Origin: a bacterium | GTDB taxonomy: Bacteria > BMS3Abin14 | Assembly (NCBI GenBank): GCA_020350725.1 | Contig: CP070719.1 | Coordinates: forward strand, 308,999-372,998 | Reading direction: 5' to 3' | Length of the DNA: 64,000 nt | Part shown: one piece after another, positions 32,132-42,096 of the stretch | Position numbering within the stretch: the first letter of the stretch is position 1 | Layout of the letters: the number at the start of each line of letters is the position of its first letter | Translations under genes and position numbers: made by a program | Notes under the pieces: model-generated | Database searches by the model: none | Seen by the model: the letters and a program-made list of their open reading frames with translations, nothing else | What the model was told of the DNA's origin: nothing

Positions 32132-32731
32132 ATGAATCTGATACCCATGGTAATCGAACAGACAGGCCGTGGCGAAAGGGCCTACGATATCTACTCGAGG
32201 CTTCTGAAGGACCGGATCATCTTTCTGGGTACGGCCATCGACGACACGGTGTCGAACCTTCTGATCGCCCAGCTTCTCTACCTCGAGGCGGAGAGCCCGG
32301 ATCAGGACGTCCACATCTACATCAACAGCCCGGGCGGTTCCGTTTCAGCCGGTCTTGCTATCTATGACACCCTGCGTTACATTAAACCGGAAATTGAAAC
32401 CATTTGCATCGGGCAGGCAGCCAGCATGGCGGCTTTGATCCTGTCCGCCGGGACGAGGGGAAAGAGACTGGCCCTGCCCCACGCTAGGATCATGATCCAC
32501 CAGCCGATGGGAGGTTTCTCGGGCCAGGCTTCGGATATAGATATCCACGCCAGGGAGATCCTGAGGATCAAATCCGAGATCAACAGGATCCTGTCCGAGG
32601 CCACGGGACAGCCCATAGAGAGGATCGAAGCCGATACGGACAGGGATTTCTTCATGTCGGGTGCGCAGGCCATCGAATACGGGCTGGTTGACAGAGTCAT
32701 CTCCAGCCGTCTGACACCAGAAGCCGTCTAG
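32132..32731 (+). CDS. clpP: ATP-dependent Clp protease proteolytic subunit
   Basis: The 199-residue protein has the ClpP catalytic triad. The serine is in [22 protein letters not shown], the histidine in [17 protein letters not shown], and the aspartate in [20 protein letters not shown]. Fourteen subunits form the barrel that degrades substrates fed by ClpX, encoded next. The position after A of GQAASMA is Ala where Gly is common, which is harmless. ATG 32132 follows AGGAG. The normal length and motifs leave little doubt. Confidence 0.97.
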   Translation: MNLIPMVIEQTGRGERAYDIYSRLLKDRIIFLGTAIDDTVSNLLIAQLLYLEAESPDQDVHIYINSPGGSVSAGLAIYDTLRYIKPEIETICIGQAASMAALILSAGTRGKRLALPHARIMIHQPMGGFSGQASDIDIHAREILRIKSEINRILSEATGQPIERIEADTDRDFFMSGAQAIEYGLVDRVISSRLTPEAV

Positions 32732-32745
32732 TACAGGGAGATAAA

Positions 32746-34017
32746 ATGGGCGATTCGACGACAAAAGACAGCAGCGTCCTGAGATGCTCCTTCTGCGGCA
32801 AGACCCAGGACGAGGTGCGCAAACTGATTGCCGGACCGACGGTGTACATCTGCAACGAGTGTGTCGAGCTCTGTACCGACATCATCGAGGAGGAGTGGGA
32901 GAGAGAAGAGGGAGAGCGTATCTCCAAGGGGCTCCTGAAGCCCGAACAGATCAAGGCGGCCCTGGACGAGTACGTCATCGGTCAGATCAGGGCCAAGAAG
33001 ATCCTGTCCGTGGCCGTTTACAATCATTACAAACGCATAGAGGCGAACTCGGACGACGTTGAGCTCCAGAAGAGCAATATTTTCCTCATCGGGCCCACTG
33101 GCTCCGGCAAGACGCTGCTGGCTCAGACCCTGGCCAAGATCCTCAATGTCCCCTTCGCCATCGTTGACGCGACCACGCTGACGGAAGCCGGGTACGTGGG
33201 AGAAGACGTCGAAAATATCATACTCAGGCTTCTTCAGAATGCCGACTACGACGTGAGCCGCGCCGAGAAGGGGATCGTATACATCGACGAGATCGACAAG
33301 ATAGCGAGGAAGAGCGACAACCCCTCCATTACCAGGGACGTGTCGGGTGAAGGTGTGCAGCAGGCCCTTCTGAAGATCATCGAGGGCACTGTGGCCAACG
33401 TGCCGCCGCAGGGAGGGCGGAAGCATCCGCAGCAGGAGTTCATCGCCGTCAACACAGACAACATCCTGTTTATCTGCGGCGGAGCTTTCGTGGGCCTCGA
33501 GGCGGTCATCGAACAGAGGATCGGCGCCAAGAACCTCGGGTTCGGGGCGGATGTCAAGTCCCCAACCGAGAAGGATATCGGTGAGATCCTCTCCCAGATG
33601 CAGCCCGAGGATCTGATACGCTTCGGGATGATCCCCGAGTTCGTGGGCAGGGTCCCCGTGGTAGCCACCCTCCACGACCTTGACGAGGAGTCACTGGTAA
33701 GGATCCTGACGGAACCGAAGAACGCTCTCGTCAAGCAGTACCAGAAGTTCTTCGAGTTCGAGAACACGCTGCTGAAATTTACCGATGGAGCCCTCAAGGC
33801 CGTTTCCAAAGAGGCCATAAAGCGTAAATCCGGGGCCAGGGGTCTCAGGGCCATACTGGAGGACGTCATGCTGGACATCATGTATGACCTTCCCTCCCAG
33901 CCCAATGTCCGGGAGTGCATCGCCAATGAGGACGTTGTTCTTCGCGGGGCCGACCCCATCCTGCTTTACGATTCCGGGCCGGGAGAAGAGGAAGATACGG
34001 AGAAGCAGGTATCGTAG
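32746..34017 (+). CDS. clpX: ClpX unfoldase subunit
   Basis: The 423-residue protein has the N-terminal zinc-binding domain ([13 protein letters not shown] and [10 protein letters not shown]), the AAA+ Walker A ([15 protein letters not shown]), Walker B ([11 protein letters not shown]), and the family signatures [24 protein letters not shown] (IGF-like loop that docks ClpP) and [16 protein letters not shown]. It unfolds tagged proteins and passes them to ClpP. It begins 15 bases after clpP, so the two are cotranscribed. ATG 32746 has GGGAG upstream. Confidence 0.97.
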   Translation: MGDSTTKDSSVLRCSFCGKTQDEVRKLIAGPTVYICNECVELCTDIIEEEWEREEGERISKGLLKPEQIKAALDEYVIGQIRAKKILSVAVYNHYKRIEANSDDVELQKSNIFLIGPTGSGKTLLAQTLAKILNVPFAIVDATTLTEAGYVGEDVENIILRLLQNADYDVSRAEKGIVYIDEIDKIARKSDNPSITRDVSGEGVQQALLKIIEGTVANVPPQGGRKHPQQEFIAVNTDNILFICGGAFVGLEAVIEQRIGAKNLGFGADVKSPTEKDIGEILSQMQPEDLIRFGMIPEFVGRVPVVATLHDLDEESLVRILTEPKNALVKQYQKFFEFENTLLKFTDGALKAVSKEAIKRKSGARGLRAILEDVMLDIMYDLPSQPNVRECIANEDVVLRGADPILLYDSGPGEEEDTEKQVS

Positions 34018-34170
34018 ATATTCCCCCGGCGCCTGTACACACCGGCCGGCGCTATTTGTTCCGCCGGAAGGGCTGGTTTTTGATAACCTTGTACTAAATA
34101 GCTTCTGCTATTATCTCAGCCTCGCGAAGGCAGATTGACCCGCGAGGTGCGATTGGAGAGTGATCCATCC

Positions 34171-36594
34171 ATGGCTGACAATATCGGAAACACCATAATC
34201 ACCCAGGCACTGCCTGTCCTGCCGTTGAGGGACATCGTCGTCTTCCCCCATATGATCGTGCCCCTCTTTGTGGGCAGGCCCAAATCCATCCGGGCTCTCG
34301 AAGAGGCCATGGAGGCGGAGAAGAATATCCTCCTCTCGGCCCAGAAGGACGCAAAGGTCGACGATCCCACCCCCGAGGAGATCCATCAGGTGGGGACATT
34401 GTCCTCCATACTCCAGATGCTTCGCCTGCCCGATGGGACGGTGAAGGTCCTGGTTGAGGGTCAGACGAGGGTCCGCCTGTCCAATTTCCAGGAGACGGAG
34501 GAATATTTCTCCGCCGAGTATGAGGAGCTGGACTTCTACTGCCCGAGGGACCCGGAGCTGGAGGCCCTCATGCGAAGCATCGTGGACCGCTTTGAGCGCT
34601 ACTCCAAGCTGAACAAGAAAGTGCCCCAGGAGATCCTCGCCTCCCTGAACACGGTCGATGAACCCGGGAAGTTCGCCGACACGGTGGCTGCCCACATGCT
34701 TCTCAAGGTAGAGGATAAGCAGGAGCTCCTGGAGACTGTGGAGGTTCCCCAGCGACTGGAGAATGTCCTCCAGATCCTCGAGTCCGAGATCGAGATCCTG
34801 CAGATCGAGAGAAAGATCCGCAGCCGCGTCAAGCGCCAGATGGAGCGAACCCAGAAGGAATACTATCTCAATGAACAGATGAGGGCGATCCAGAAGGAGC
34901 TCGGCGAGAAGGATGAAGCCAAACAGGAGGTCCAGGAGCTCGAGGAGAAGATCAAGAAGGCCGGCATGCCCGAGGAGGTCCACGAGAAGGCCATGAAGGA
35001 ACTCCGCCGCCTCAAGATGATGGCTCCCATGGCCGCCGAGGCCACCGTGGTGCGCAATTACATCGACTGGCTGATCTCCATTCCCTGGAAGGACCGGACG
35101 GATGACAAGCTGGATATAACTGAGGCCGAGCGGATCCTGGAGGAGGACCATTACGGGCTGAAGAAGGTCAAGGAGAGGATCCTGGAGTACCTGGCTGTCC
35201 ACCAGCTTGTCGGCAAGCTGAAGGGTCCGATCCTCTGTTTCGTCGGTCCTCCCGGGGTCGGTAAAACGTCCCTGGCAAAATCCATCGCCCGGGCGCTGGG
35301 ACGCAACTTCGTCAGGCTTTCACTGGGCGGCGTCAGAGACGAGGCCGAGATAAGGGGTCATCGCAGGACCTACATCGGGGCTCTGCCGGGAAGGATCATC
35401 CAGTCCATGAAGAGGGCTAAAACGGTCAACCCGGTCTTCCTCCTCGATGAGGTGGACAAGATGAGCATGGACTTCAGGGGCGACCCGTCATCGGCCCTGC
35501 TGGAGGTCCTCGATCCGGAGCAGAACAATTCCTTTTCGGACCATTATCTGGAGGTTGACTACGACCTCTCGGAGATCATGTTCATCACGACGGCCAACAC
35601 CCTCGATCCCATCCCGGCTCCCCTCAAGGACAGGATGGAGATCATCCGCATCGCGGGATACACGGAGCCGGAGAAGCTGAACATCGCCAAGAAGTTCCTG
35701 GTCAAGAAGCAGCTCGACACCCACGGTCTGACGAACTCCCAGCTGAGGTTCAACGACAGCGGCATCCTCTCCATTATCAGGGGCTACACAAGGGAGAGCG
35801 GCGTTCGAAGTCTGGAGAGGGAGATCGCCTCAGTTTGCCGTAAGGTGGCGAGGGAGGTCGTGAAGGTCGGCAGGGACAAGGCCAGGCAGATGAGAATCAA
35901 CTCCAAAATCATCCCCAGGTATCTCGGCGTTGCCAAGTTCCAGCACGGGGTCATCGAGGAGAAGGACCGGGTCGGTCTGACCACGGGCCTCGCCTGGACG
36001 GAGACGGGCGGAGAACTTCTCCAGACGGAAGTGACTGTTCTGGACGGAAAGGGGAACCTCACCCTGACCGGAAAGCTCGGTGACGTCATGCAGGAATCCG
36101 CCAGGGCAGCGGTGAGCTACGTCCGATCGAAGGCGGACGAACTGGGCATCCCCAGGGACTTCTATCAGAAGATCGACATCCACATCCACGTCCCGGAAGG
36201 GGCGATCCCCAAGGACGGGCCGTCGGCAGGGATCACCATTGCCACATCCCTCGCATCGGCCCTGACCGGGCGGCCGGTTCGCCATGACGTGGCCATGACC
36301 GGAGAGATCACTCTGCGGGGAAGGATCCTCAAGATCGGCGGTCTCAAGGAGAAACTTCTTGCTGCCAACCGGGGCGGTGTCACGGATGTCATCATTCCCA
36401 AAGAGAATCTCATGGACCTCAGGGAGGTTCCCAAGGAGATCCTGAAGGGTCTGACCATCCACAACTTCGAGAGCATGGACGATGTCCTTGGCCTGGCCCT
36501 CAGGCAGGCGGTCGAGGAGCCGCTCCTGAAGGCCCTCCGGAAGACCGAAACCGGTGAGATCGGGGGAGACTCGGATTCCGTCCACGCGCACTAG
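34171..36594 (+). CDS. lon: Lon ATP-dependent protease
   Basis: The 807-residue protein has an N-terminal substrate domain, an AAA+ module ([20 protein letters not shown], then FLLDEVDKM) and a C-terminal serine protease domain. The catalytic serine is in [18 protein letters not shown] and the catalytic lysine in [17 protein letters not shown]. It degrades misfolded and regulatory proteins in the cytoplasm. ATG 34171 is preferred over an upstream TTG at 34135; GGAGAG lies about nine bases before it. Lon follows clpX with a 153-base gap that may hold its own promoter. Length is the family norm. Confidence 0.96.
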   Translation: MADNIGNTIITQALPVLPLRDIVVFPHMIVPLFVGRPKSIRALEEAMEAEKNILLSAQKDAKVDDPTPEEIHQVGTLSSILQMLRLPDGTVKVLVEGQTRVRLSNFQETEEYFSAEYEELDFYCPRDPELEALMRSIVDRFERYSKLNKKVPQEILASLNTVDEPGKFADTVAAHMLLKVEDKQELLETVEVPQRLENVLQILESEIEILQIERKIRSRVKRQMERTQKEYYLNEQMRAIQKELGEKDEAKQEVQELEEKIKKAGMPEEVHEKAMKELRRLKMMAPMAAEATVVRNYIDWLISIPWKDRTDDKLDITEAERILEEDHYGLKKVKERILEYLAVHQLVGKLKGPILCFVGPPGVGKTSLAKSIARALGRNFVRLSLGGVRDEAEIRGHRRTYIGALPGRIIQSMKRAKTVNPVFLLDEVDKMSMDFRGDPSSALLEVLDPEQNNSFSDHYLEVDYDLSEIMFITTANTLDPIPAPLKDRMEIIRIAGYTEPEKLNIAKKFLVKKQLDTHGLTNSQLRFNDSGILSIIRGYTRESGVRSLEREIASVCRKVAREVVKVGRDKARQMRINSKIIPRYLGVAKFQHGVIEEKDRVGLTTGLAWTETGGELLQTEVTVLDGKGNLTLTGKLGDVMQESARAAVSYVRSKADELGIPRDFYQKIDIHIHVPEGAIPKDGPSAGITIATSLASALTGRPVRHDVAMTGEITLRGRILKIGGLKEKLLAANRGGVTDVIIPKENLMDLREVPKEILKGLTIHNFESMDDVLGLALRQAVEEPLLKALRKTETGEIGGDSDSVHAH

Positions 36595-36749
36595 AGCGGG
36601 CTTTGCCCTGCACCGTCGGAATCATAAGATCCAAAGGCCGAATACCCAAGGTAAAGGGGTGTCGACCTGCCGGTAAATTACTCCAAAAGAACAGGATCCC
36701 GGGTTTGGAATCCGGATCTGAAATTTGGCATGAAATACATTTTGTATTA

Positions 36750-36778
36750 TTGACATCACCGGACAAGATTATTATAAA
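36750..36778 (+). promoter_or_regulatory. Strong promoter of the tRNA-Val/tRNA-Asp unit
   Basis: TTGACA (36750-36755), 17 bases, TATAAA (36773-36778), 12 bases before tRNA-Val. Confidence 0.85.
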
Positions 36779-36790
36779 CAGTCTGCTCAT

Positions 36791-36866
36791 GGGCGGTTAG
36801 CTCAGTTGGGAGAGCATCGGCCTTACAAGCCGGGGGTCACAAGTTCGAGCCTTGTACCGCCCACCA
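36791..36866 (+). tRNA. tRNA-Val (anticodon TAC)
   Basis: The acceptor stem GGGCGGT / ACCGCCC, D arm GCTCAGTTGGGAGAGC, anticodon loop CTTACAA, T arm ACAAG-TTCGAGC-CTTGT and an encoded CCA are visible. Confidence 0.96.
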
Positions 36867-36906
36867 CGTTCGGATACGCCGTAAAAGGTGGTAGAGTAAA
36901 ATATAC

Positions 36907-36983
<77 letters not shown>

Positions 36984-36990
36984 GAATCCT

Positions 36991-37023
36991 AAAGGGGGAT
37001 TGCATGTTGCGATCCCCCTTTTT
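36991..37023 (+). terminator. Terminator of the tRNA unit
   Basis: Stem AAAGGGGGAT / ATCCCCCTTT, eleven-base loop, T run. Confidence 0.85.
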
Positions 37024-37043
37024 CCCTCAGCGAGGACGGAGAA

Positions 37044-37613
37044 ATGATGTCGAGAAAGATGATGCTTTGCGGTGTCCTGTCGGTCTTCCTTCTGGTGTCG
37101 GTCGCTTCCTTGACGGGTGCGTCCGACCAGGGGGGATTGAGCTCGGACGTCTCCCTGGCGGAAAAGGCCATCGAGGAAGAACGTTACGACGACGCCGTCG
37201 GCCTGATGGAGAAGCACGTCGAGGCCAGGCAGGAAAAAGCCCAGGGCGCTCAGGTGCGCTACCTCCTGGCGCTCGCCCTCTTTCACAGGACACGCCTGGA
37301 TATCAACGAGTGCCGGGAGCGGGGGGAGATAGGGTCTCGTCTGAAGACCGAGCAGGCGGACGAAATGAAGAGGGCGGAGAGGTATTTTCTCGAGAGCCAG
37401 GAGATGGATCCCGACGGTCCGAGAGCCGATGCCTGTCTCTACTTCGCGGGCGTCATCCAGGATTACGGCTGTCTCAACCATTTTGAGGATGCCAAGGACA
37501 CCTTCAATAAACTGGTTGACCTGTATCCGGAATCGGAATACGCCGAGGAAGCGAGGTTTCGGGCGGACAGGCTTGGCGGGCACGGCGGAGTGCCGAAAAG
37601 GGGATTCCATTAA
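37044..37613 (+). CDS. Exported TPR-like protein
   Basis: The 189-residue protein has a signal peptide (MLCGVLSVFLLVSVASLTGAS). A helical-repeat region follows, with SLAEKAIEEERYDDAVGLMEKHVEARQEKAQGAQVRYLLALALFH and FEDAKDTFNKLVDLYPESEYAEEARFRADRL. The last is the typical outer-membrane-lipoprotein/TPR ending seen in YbgF and BamD-like proteins. It would be periplasmic and serve as a scaffold. It is followed by a second protein of the same build (37655-38284) whose SYHLSEAYLDPYLEQ and FEEAMIFYRRCLDEYPDTEGARRAEERF parallel it. Likely paralogues acting together. No enzymatic motif. Confidence 0.75.
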   Translation: MMSRKMMLCGVLSVFLLVSVASLTGASDQGGLSSDVSLAEKAIEEERYDDAVGLMEKHVEARQEKAQGAQVRYLLALALFHRTRLDINECRERGEIGSRLKTEQADEMKRAERYFLESQEMDPDGPRADACLYFAGVIQDYGCLNHFEDAKDTFNKLVDLYPESEYAEEARFRADRLGGHGGVPKRGFH

Positions 37614-37654
37614 ACCTCTGAAGTCCAGGCCCCGCCGGCCGGCACTGTGTCCCA

Positions 37655-38284
37655 ATGGCGCGTCATAGAGTGAACATCCTGCCCTGGAGATCGACTGCCC
37701 CGAGGGTCTTCAGGACGATCCCTGCAGGCCTTGCCGCCATAGTGACCCTCTCGGTATCCATGTCCGCCTGTTCCAGGGCGCTGGTCGCACCGAGTGATCC
37801 CTCTGCGGATCTGGCAAAGGCTCAACAATACCTGGCAAGCGGGTCCTATCACCTGTCAGAGGCCTACCTGGATCCTTACCTCGAACAGGACCTGGATACC
37901 GAAACAGCATCGAAGGTCCATTTCACACTCGGGCTCGCCGTCTTCTATTCGGTCAGGGATGACCTCGAGAGGCAAAGTCAGGGGATCGGCAGGGCTATGG
38001 GCTTTCTCAGCGAGCGCCAGGTTGACGACCTCCTCGAGGCGGCAGCCCATTTCAGCGCCGCCGTTCGGCACAATCCCCTGGGCAATGAGGCGCCAGAGGC
38101 CCTCTATCTGCTGGGGGTCATCCACGATATCGGGTACCTTCAGAGGTTTGAAGAGGCCATGATCTTCTATCGCCGGTGCCTGGATGAATACCCGGACACC
38201 GAAGGTGCTCGGCGAGCGGAAGAACGGTTCAGGATCCTCGAGGAGATCTACGGGGGGATCAAAGGGACGTCGCACGGGAGATAG
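37655..38284 (+). CDS. TPR-like lipoprotein
   Basis: The 209-residue protein has a basic N-terminus and a lipobox ending in SVSMSAC near residue 39, so it is predicted to be lipid-anchored. Helical repeats follow (AQQYLASGSYHLSEAYLDPYLEQ; LLEAAAHFSAAVRHNPLGNEAPEALYLLGVIHDIGYLQRFEEA; YRRCLDEYPDTEGARRAEERFRIL). The final repeat matches the neighbour's closing repeat and general TPR/Sel1-like consensus. It lies 41 bases after that neighbour. The role, perhaps in envelope assembly or as a tethered adaptor, is inference. Confidence 0.75.
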   Translation: MARHRVNILPWRSTAPRVFRTIPAGLAAIVTLSVSMSACSRALVAPSDPSADLAKAQQYLASGSYHLSEAYLDPYLEQDLDTETASKVHFTLGLAVFYSVRDDLERQSQGIGRAMGFLSERQVDDLLEAAAHFSAAVRHNPLGNEAPEALYLLGVIHDIGYLQRFEEAMIFYRRCLDEYPDTEGARRAEERFRILEEIYGGIKGTSHGR

Positions 38285-38359
38285 ATCGGTACAAAGTGCA
38301 AAGAGCTGAGGCGGAGTGCAAAGTGCTTTGTTCCTCGTGCTTTGTCCTTCGTGCTGATT

Positions 38360-38608
38360 CTACTTCCCACGTATCCGATTGTACTTTTCCAGCAGCCCCC
38401 CTTCCGTCTCCTGACGATCGGGGTCCTGTCTGCAGACGTCCACCGGGCAGACCTCTGCGCACCGCGGTTCGGAGAAGGCCCCCACGCACTCCGAGCACAG
38501 GTCAGGGTCGATGACGTAGATCTCCTCGCCCTCCGTAATGGCATCGTTTGGGCATTCCGGTTCGCATGCTCCGCAGGCGATGCACTCGACGTCGATCTTC
38601 AGGGCCAC
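38360..38608 (-). CDS. 2[4Fe-4S] ferredoxin, YfhL-like
   Basis: The 82-residue protein has [12 protein letters not shown] near residue 9 and [22 protein letters not shown] near residue 38. The second set has the long spacer characteristic of the YfhL/Alvin ferredoxin group. It binds two low-potential [4Fe-4S] clusters and donates electrons in the cytoplasm. ATG 38608 has AAGGAGAAG upstream. It is monocistronic and convergent with the TPR lipoprotein gene. Confidence 0.93.
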   Translation of the reverse strand: MALKIDVECIACGACEPECPNDAITEGEEIYVIDPDLCSECVGAFSEPRCAEVCPVDVCRQDPDRQETEGGLLEKYNRIRGK

Positions 38609-38766
38609 GATCTTCTCCTTGAGGAAATTCCAGATCCCGGGTTGCCGGTTCCAAACAATAAATTCACAGCTAAGTACAGAATAAGTCTGCCTTGAGACGG
38701 TCAGAAGGTACCCTTCTCGGTCAGGTGAATGCTGATTTTATCACCATCACCTGATATATAAACACC

Positions 38767-39459
38767 ATGGTCGATATAGGAAAGAACCTTGACATTCTGA
38801 GACGGGGGATCGCCGCAGCGGCTGACCGGGCCGGGCGGGATCCGGGGGAGGTTCTCATTCTCGCCGTCAGCAAGACCATACCCCTCGAGGTGATCCGCGA
38901 GGCAGCTGAGGCGGGTCAGGTTCACTTCGGGGAGAACCGCGTTCAGGAAGCGAGGGATAAGATACCCCTGCTTCCTTCCGGCCTGACCTGGCACCTGGTC
39001 GGGCACCTGCAGAGCAACAAGGCCAAATACTGCCCGGATCTCTTCTCCTGGATCCACTCAATAGATTCGACGGCCCTCGCCCGGGAGGTAGCCAGACGGT
39101 ACCGGGAGAGTTCCGCTGTCTGCAGGGCCCTGATCCAGGTCAATGTGTCAGGGGAGGACGCCAAGTTCGGCTGCTCCCCCGACGAGACACCCGGCATCCT
39201 CTCGGTCCTCCTCGAGGAGGATGCGACTGAACCTGTGGGACTCATGACCATGCCGCCCTTCACGGACGATCCGGAGGATGCCCGACCCCATTTCAGGAGC
39301 TTGCGGGTCCTGAGGGACAGACTCGTCGGGGAGGGTTACCCCAAAGAGAACCTCAGGGAGCTGTCAATGGGCATGACCGGGGATTTTGAGGTCGCCGTCG
39401 AGGAGGGAGCAACCATCGTCAGGATCGGGACGGCCATCTTCGGACCGAGGGGACTTTGA
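38767..39459 (+). CDS. PLP homeostasis protein, YggS/PLPBP family
   Basis: The 230-residue protein has the fold-III barrel signature ILAVSKTIPLEVIREAAEAGQVHFGENRVQEARDK with the PLP lysine near residue 36. WHLVGHLQSNKAKYC and ELSMGMTGDFEVAVEEGATIVRIGTAIFG follow, the canonical YggS ending. It binds PLP without a known catalytic activity and keeps vitamin B6 and amino-acid pools balanced. It is the first gene of the well-known yggS-proC-yggT-divIVA-yggU neighbourhood, but here proC is inverted. ATG 38767 has a weak ribosome site. Confidence 0.93.
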   Translation: MVDIGKNLDILRRGIAAAADRAGRDPGEVLILAVSKTIPLEVIREAAEAGQVHFGENRVQEARDKIPLLPSGLTWHLVGHLQSNKAKYCPDLFSWIHSIDSTALAREVARRYRESSAVCRALIQVNVSGEDAKFGCSPDETPGILSVLLEEDATEPVGLMTMPPFTDDPEDARPHFRSLRVLRDRLVGEGYPKENLRELSMGMTGDFEVAVEEGATIVRIGTAIFGPRGL

Positions 39460-39461
39460 CA

Positions 39462-39968
39462 GTGGATGCCGGCATCACCATGTCCGCCGCCACCGTCCAC
39501 TTTAGGCTGAGCAGGTGGGACCTCTATCAGATCGTCCGTCTGACCGCTTCCCAGAGGCCCCTCAGGAGAGTGGCCCTGCCGGGCCTTGCGGGGTTCGTTT
39601 TTCTCGGCCACGCTGTGGACGGAAATTACCTCAGGGGCGCCGTCTGGGCATGTGTCGTCGCTGCCCTTTACTGGGGTATCTCAAACCTGATGTACCTGCT
39701 CTACGTCTATGGGGGCGGCAACGAAACCCTGCTGGTACCCCAGGAGATATCCCTTTTCGACGACCGGATGGTGGTCCAGAGCGAGTACTCCCGCGAGGAG
39801 TTCCCGAAACCGAGGCCCCAGGATGTGAGATCGGCCGGTAACAGCCTGATCCTTGTCCGGGACGATGGTACCCGACTCATCTTTATCAGGAGCAGCTTCG
39901 AGGACCCTGAGGGTTTCGAGCAGGTCAGGAAGTGGGCAAAGAGCCATTGGGGCAGTGCTGAGAACTAA
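39462..39968 (+). CDS. YcxB-like membrane protein
   Basis: The 168-residue protein has two central hydrophobic segments (LRRVALPGLAGFVFLGHAV and AVWACVVAALYWGISNLMYLL), then a soluble PH-like part (VPQEISLFDDRMVVQSEYSREEFPKPRPQDVRSAGNSLILVRDDGTRLIFI). This resembles the YcxB-like C-terminal domain. Function unknown. GTG 39462 follows AGGGGA by eight bases; TTG 39456 and ATG 39480 are alternatives. Its start overlaps or abuts the yggS stop, indicating coupling. It lies where proC is usually found. Confidence 0.7.
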   Translation: MDAGITMSAATVHFRLSRWDLYQIVRLTASQRPLRRVALPGLAGFVFLGHAVDGNYLRGAVWACVVAALYWGISNLMYLLYVYGGGNETLLVPQEISLFDDRMVVQSEYSREEFPKPRPQDVRSAGNSLILVRDDGTRLIFIRSSFEDPEGFEQVRKWAKSHWGSAEN

Positions 39969-40071
39969 GTCCTGAGTCCATGAAATCCTGTAACTCGGCG
40001 CAACCGCCCGGATGAGGGGGCCCGACCCTCTCGGCGATGGATCCTCTTGCCCGTCTTCTCACTCCCGGCCC

Positions 40072-40890
40072 CTAGTCCTTACTTTTACCAAGCTCCCTCG
40101 AACGCTCCACGGCAGCCCTGACACCTGCCCTGACCGCATCCTCGAAACCCGCTTCGGCCATGGCTTTCAGGCCGGCCTCCGTGGTGCCGCCCGGCGAGGT
40201 CACCATACCGCGCAGCTCCCGGGGAGATATCTCCGTCTCCAGTATCATCTTCCCGGCACCGAGGATGGTCTGTCCGACCAGCTCAGCCGCAGCCTCTTCC
40301 GGGAGGCCGGCCGCAGTTCCCTCCCGAATGAGGACCTCGGCCAATCGGAACACGTAGGCGGGACCGCTGCCGGAAAGGCCGGTGACGGTGTCCAGGAGCG
40401 ATTCGGGGAGGACAAGGCAGGATCCTACGGAGTGAAAGATCTCCACCGCCCAGTGAGTCATTTCAGCGTTGACCCTGCTTCCCGGAACGACGACCGTGGC
40501 GCCGCATCCGATGAGAGCCGGTGTGTTGGGCATCGATCTTATGATGGGGGAGCGGGGAAGGATCTTCTCGAGGAAGGACAGGGTTGTTCCCGCGGCGATG
40601 GAGATGATCAGCTGCCTGGGTGCCGGAATCTTTCGGATCTCCGCGAGGACTTCCGGCAGGACCTGGGGTTTGGTGGCGAGGAAGATCGTTCCGCTGATCT
40701 TGACCGGGACCCGGTTGTCCTCGGTCACCCTGACACCGTAGGTCTTCGCCAGAAAGTCGCGGCGGTCGGCCCTGGGCTCGGAGATAGTGATGTTGAGGCC
40801 ATCGCAGATGCCCGCCCGGATGATCCCCCCGGCGAGGGCCTCGGCCATGTTTCCGCCTCCGATAAATCCGATTGTTTTTCGATAGCTCAT
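40072..40890 (-). CDS. proC: Pyrroline-5-carboxylate reductase
   Basis: The 272-residue protein has the NAD(P)-binding glycine motif IGFIGGGNMAEALAGGI at the N-terminus. PFAM-typical IRSMPNTPALIGCGATVVV and the C-terminal signature LSGSGPAYVFRLAEVLIREGTAAGLP follow, with MVTSPGGTTEAGLKAM. It reduces pyrroline-5-carboxylate to proline. It runs opposite to the flanking yggS and yggT, whereas the usual order has all on one strand. ATG 40890 has a GGGCGG site. Confidence 0.96.
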   Translation of the reverse strand: MSYRKTIGFIGGGNMAEALAGGIIRAGICDGLNITISEPRADRRDFLAKTYGVRVTEDNRVPVKISGTIFLATKPQVLPEVLAEIRKIPAPRQLIISIAAGTTLSFLEKILPRSPIIRSMPNTPALIGCGATVVVPGSRVNAEMTHWAVEIFHSVGSCLVLPESLLDTVTGLSGSGPAYVFRLAEVLIREGTAAGLPEEAAAELVGQTILGAGKMILETEISPRELRGMVTSPGGTTEAGLKAMAEAGFEDAVRAGVRAAVERSRELGKSKD

Positions 40891-41055
40891 TGAGCACCGC
40901 CCTTTCCTCGCCGATCCCGGTCAGTTGAATATTACCTTTCACTGGAAAAGCTGTCCATCCCCGTGACGGAAGGTATGCAACTTATGGATGTTTGACATTT
41001 ATCGTTGGTAATTTTATATTTAGAGCCGATTCTTAAGGTAAAATCGGAGGTCTGT

Positions 41056-41355
41056 ATGTACGTATTCGGGAATTTCCTGGCCGCCCTTGCCAAGGTCATC
41101 GACATGCTGCTGACCATCTACATGTGGCTCATCATTATTCGGGCGCTCGCCTCCTGGTTTTCACCTGACCCCTATAATCCCATATACCAGTTCCTGTACA
41201 GGGTAACTGAGCCGGTATTGAGATACATCCGGAGATTGCTGCCCGTGCGGGCAGGCATGGTCGACCTGTCGCCCTTTGTTGCCATCCTCATTATCATTTT
41301 CCTGCAGGCAGCCGTGGTTCAGTCTCTTTATCAGTTCGCCCTCTCTCTCCGGTAG
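41056..41355 (+). CDS. YggT-family membrane protein
   Basis: The 99-residue protein has two to three hydrophobic segments (LAALAKVIDMLLTIYMWLIIIRALASWF; LSPFVAILIIIFLQAAVVQSLYQF) and the family motif WFSPDPYNPIYQFLYRVTEPVLRYIRRLLP. YggT proteins assist in membrane/cell-division functions of unclear nature. ATG 41056 follows GGAGG by five bases. It lies 27 bases before divIVA. Confidence 0.92.
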   Translation: MYVFGNFLAALAKVIDMLLTIYMWLIIIRALASWFSPDPYNPIYQFLYRVTEPVLRYIRRLLPVRAGMVDLSPFVAILIIIFLQAAVVQSLYQFALSLR

Positions 41356-41382
41356 GAAGTACCCAGCGAAAGGAGGTCTGAA

Positions 41383-41892
41383 ATGCGCCTTTCTCCCCTG
41401 GATATCCAGAGCCAGCAGTTCAGAGTAAAGATGAGGGGCTATGAAGCCAGGGAGGTCGATAATTTCCTTGAACTTGTAGCCGCGGAGTTCGAGGAACTCA
41501 TCCGTGAGAACAGCAAACACAAGGAGAAGCTTGTCCGGCTGACCAATCATCTCGACGAACTCCGTCAGAGGGAGCAGACCCTCAAGGAGACCATGATCAC
41601 CGCTCAGAAGGTGACCGAAGACATGAAGATCGCGGCCCGGAAAGAGGCCGAGATGATCCTCTCTGAAGCGGAGCTGAAGGCTGAGCGGATGATCGAGGAC
41701 GCCCACCGCAAGCTGGCTGCCCTGAACGACCAGATCGTCGAGATAAAGAGATTGAGAGCCCACTTTGAAACCCAGGTCCGGTCGGCAGCGGAAAGCCACC
41801 TGAAGATCCTCGAGATCTCCTCAGAGGAGATCCAGGAGGAGATGGCCCGGTCGGAGAACGTGAAGTATCTGGTCAGCAAGGACAAGGAATAG
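41383..41892 (+). CDS. DivIVA-domain protein
   Basis: The 169-residue protein opens with the DivIVA membrane-binding motif RLSPLDIQSQQFRVKMRGYEAREVDNFLE. Long coiled coils follow (EELIRENSKHKEKLVRLTNHLDELRQREQTLKETM and KAERMIEDAHRKLAALNDQIVEIKRLRAHFE). It probably self-assembles at curved membranes and positions cell-pole or division proteins. It follows yggT by 27 bases; AAAGGAGG precedes ATG 41383. Confidence 0.93.
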   Translation: MRLSPLDIQSQQFRVKMRGYEAREVDNFLELVAAEFEELIRENSKHKEKLVRLTNHLDELRQREQTLKETMITAQKVTEDMKIAARKEAEMILSEAELKAERMIEDAHRKLAALNDQIVEIKRLRAHFETQVRSAAESHLKILEISSEEIQEEMARSENVKYLVSKDKE

Positions 41893-41963
41893 GAAAATCC
41901 TGCTTTCGGTCGGATGGATTTCCGGCAGCCCGCCGATCGAGGACTCCTTCTTCCCGAATGACG

Positions 41964-42019
41964 CACCCGGATGTGCCTTTTTGAAACAGGACGCTCCGGG
42001 TGTTTCTCTCTTTCTTTTT
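41964..42019 (+). terminator. Probable terminator after divIVA
   Basis: CACCCGGA / TCCGGGTG stem (41964-41971 and 41995-42002) with a 23-base loop and a T/C-rich tract after it. An internal T run is also in the loop. Confidence 0.5.
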
Positions 42020-42096
42020 CCTGGAACAGCGGATATCGTACCCGGAAGGGTCTGTTAGAGGGCCGGGCGGTGGGGACCGGGGGGAGGGGAGATACC

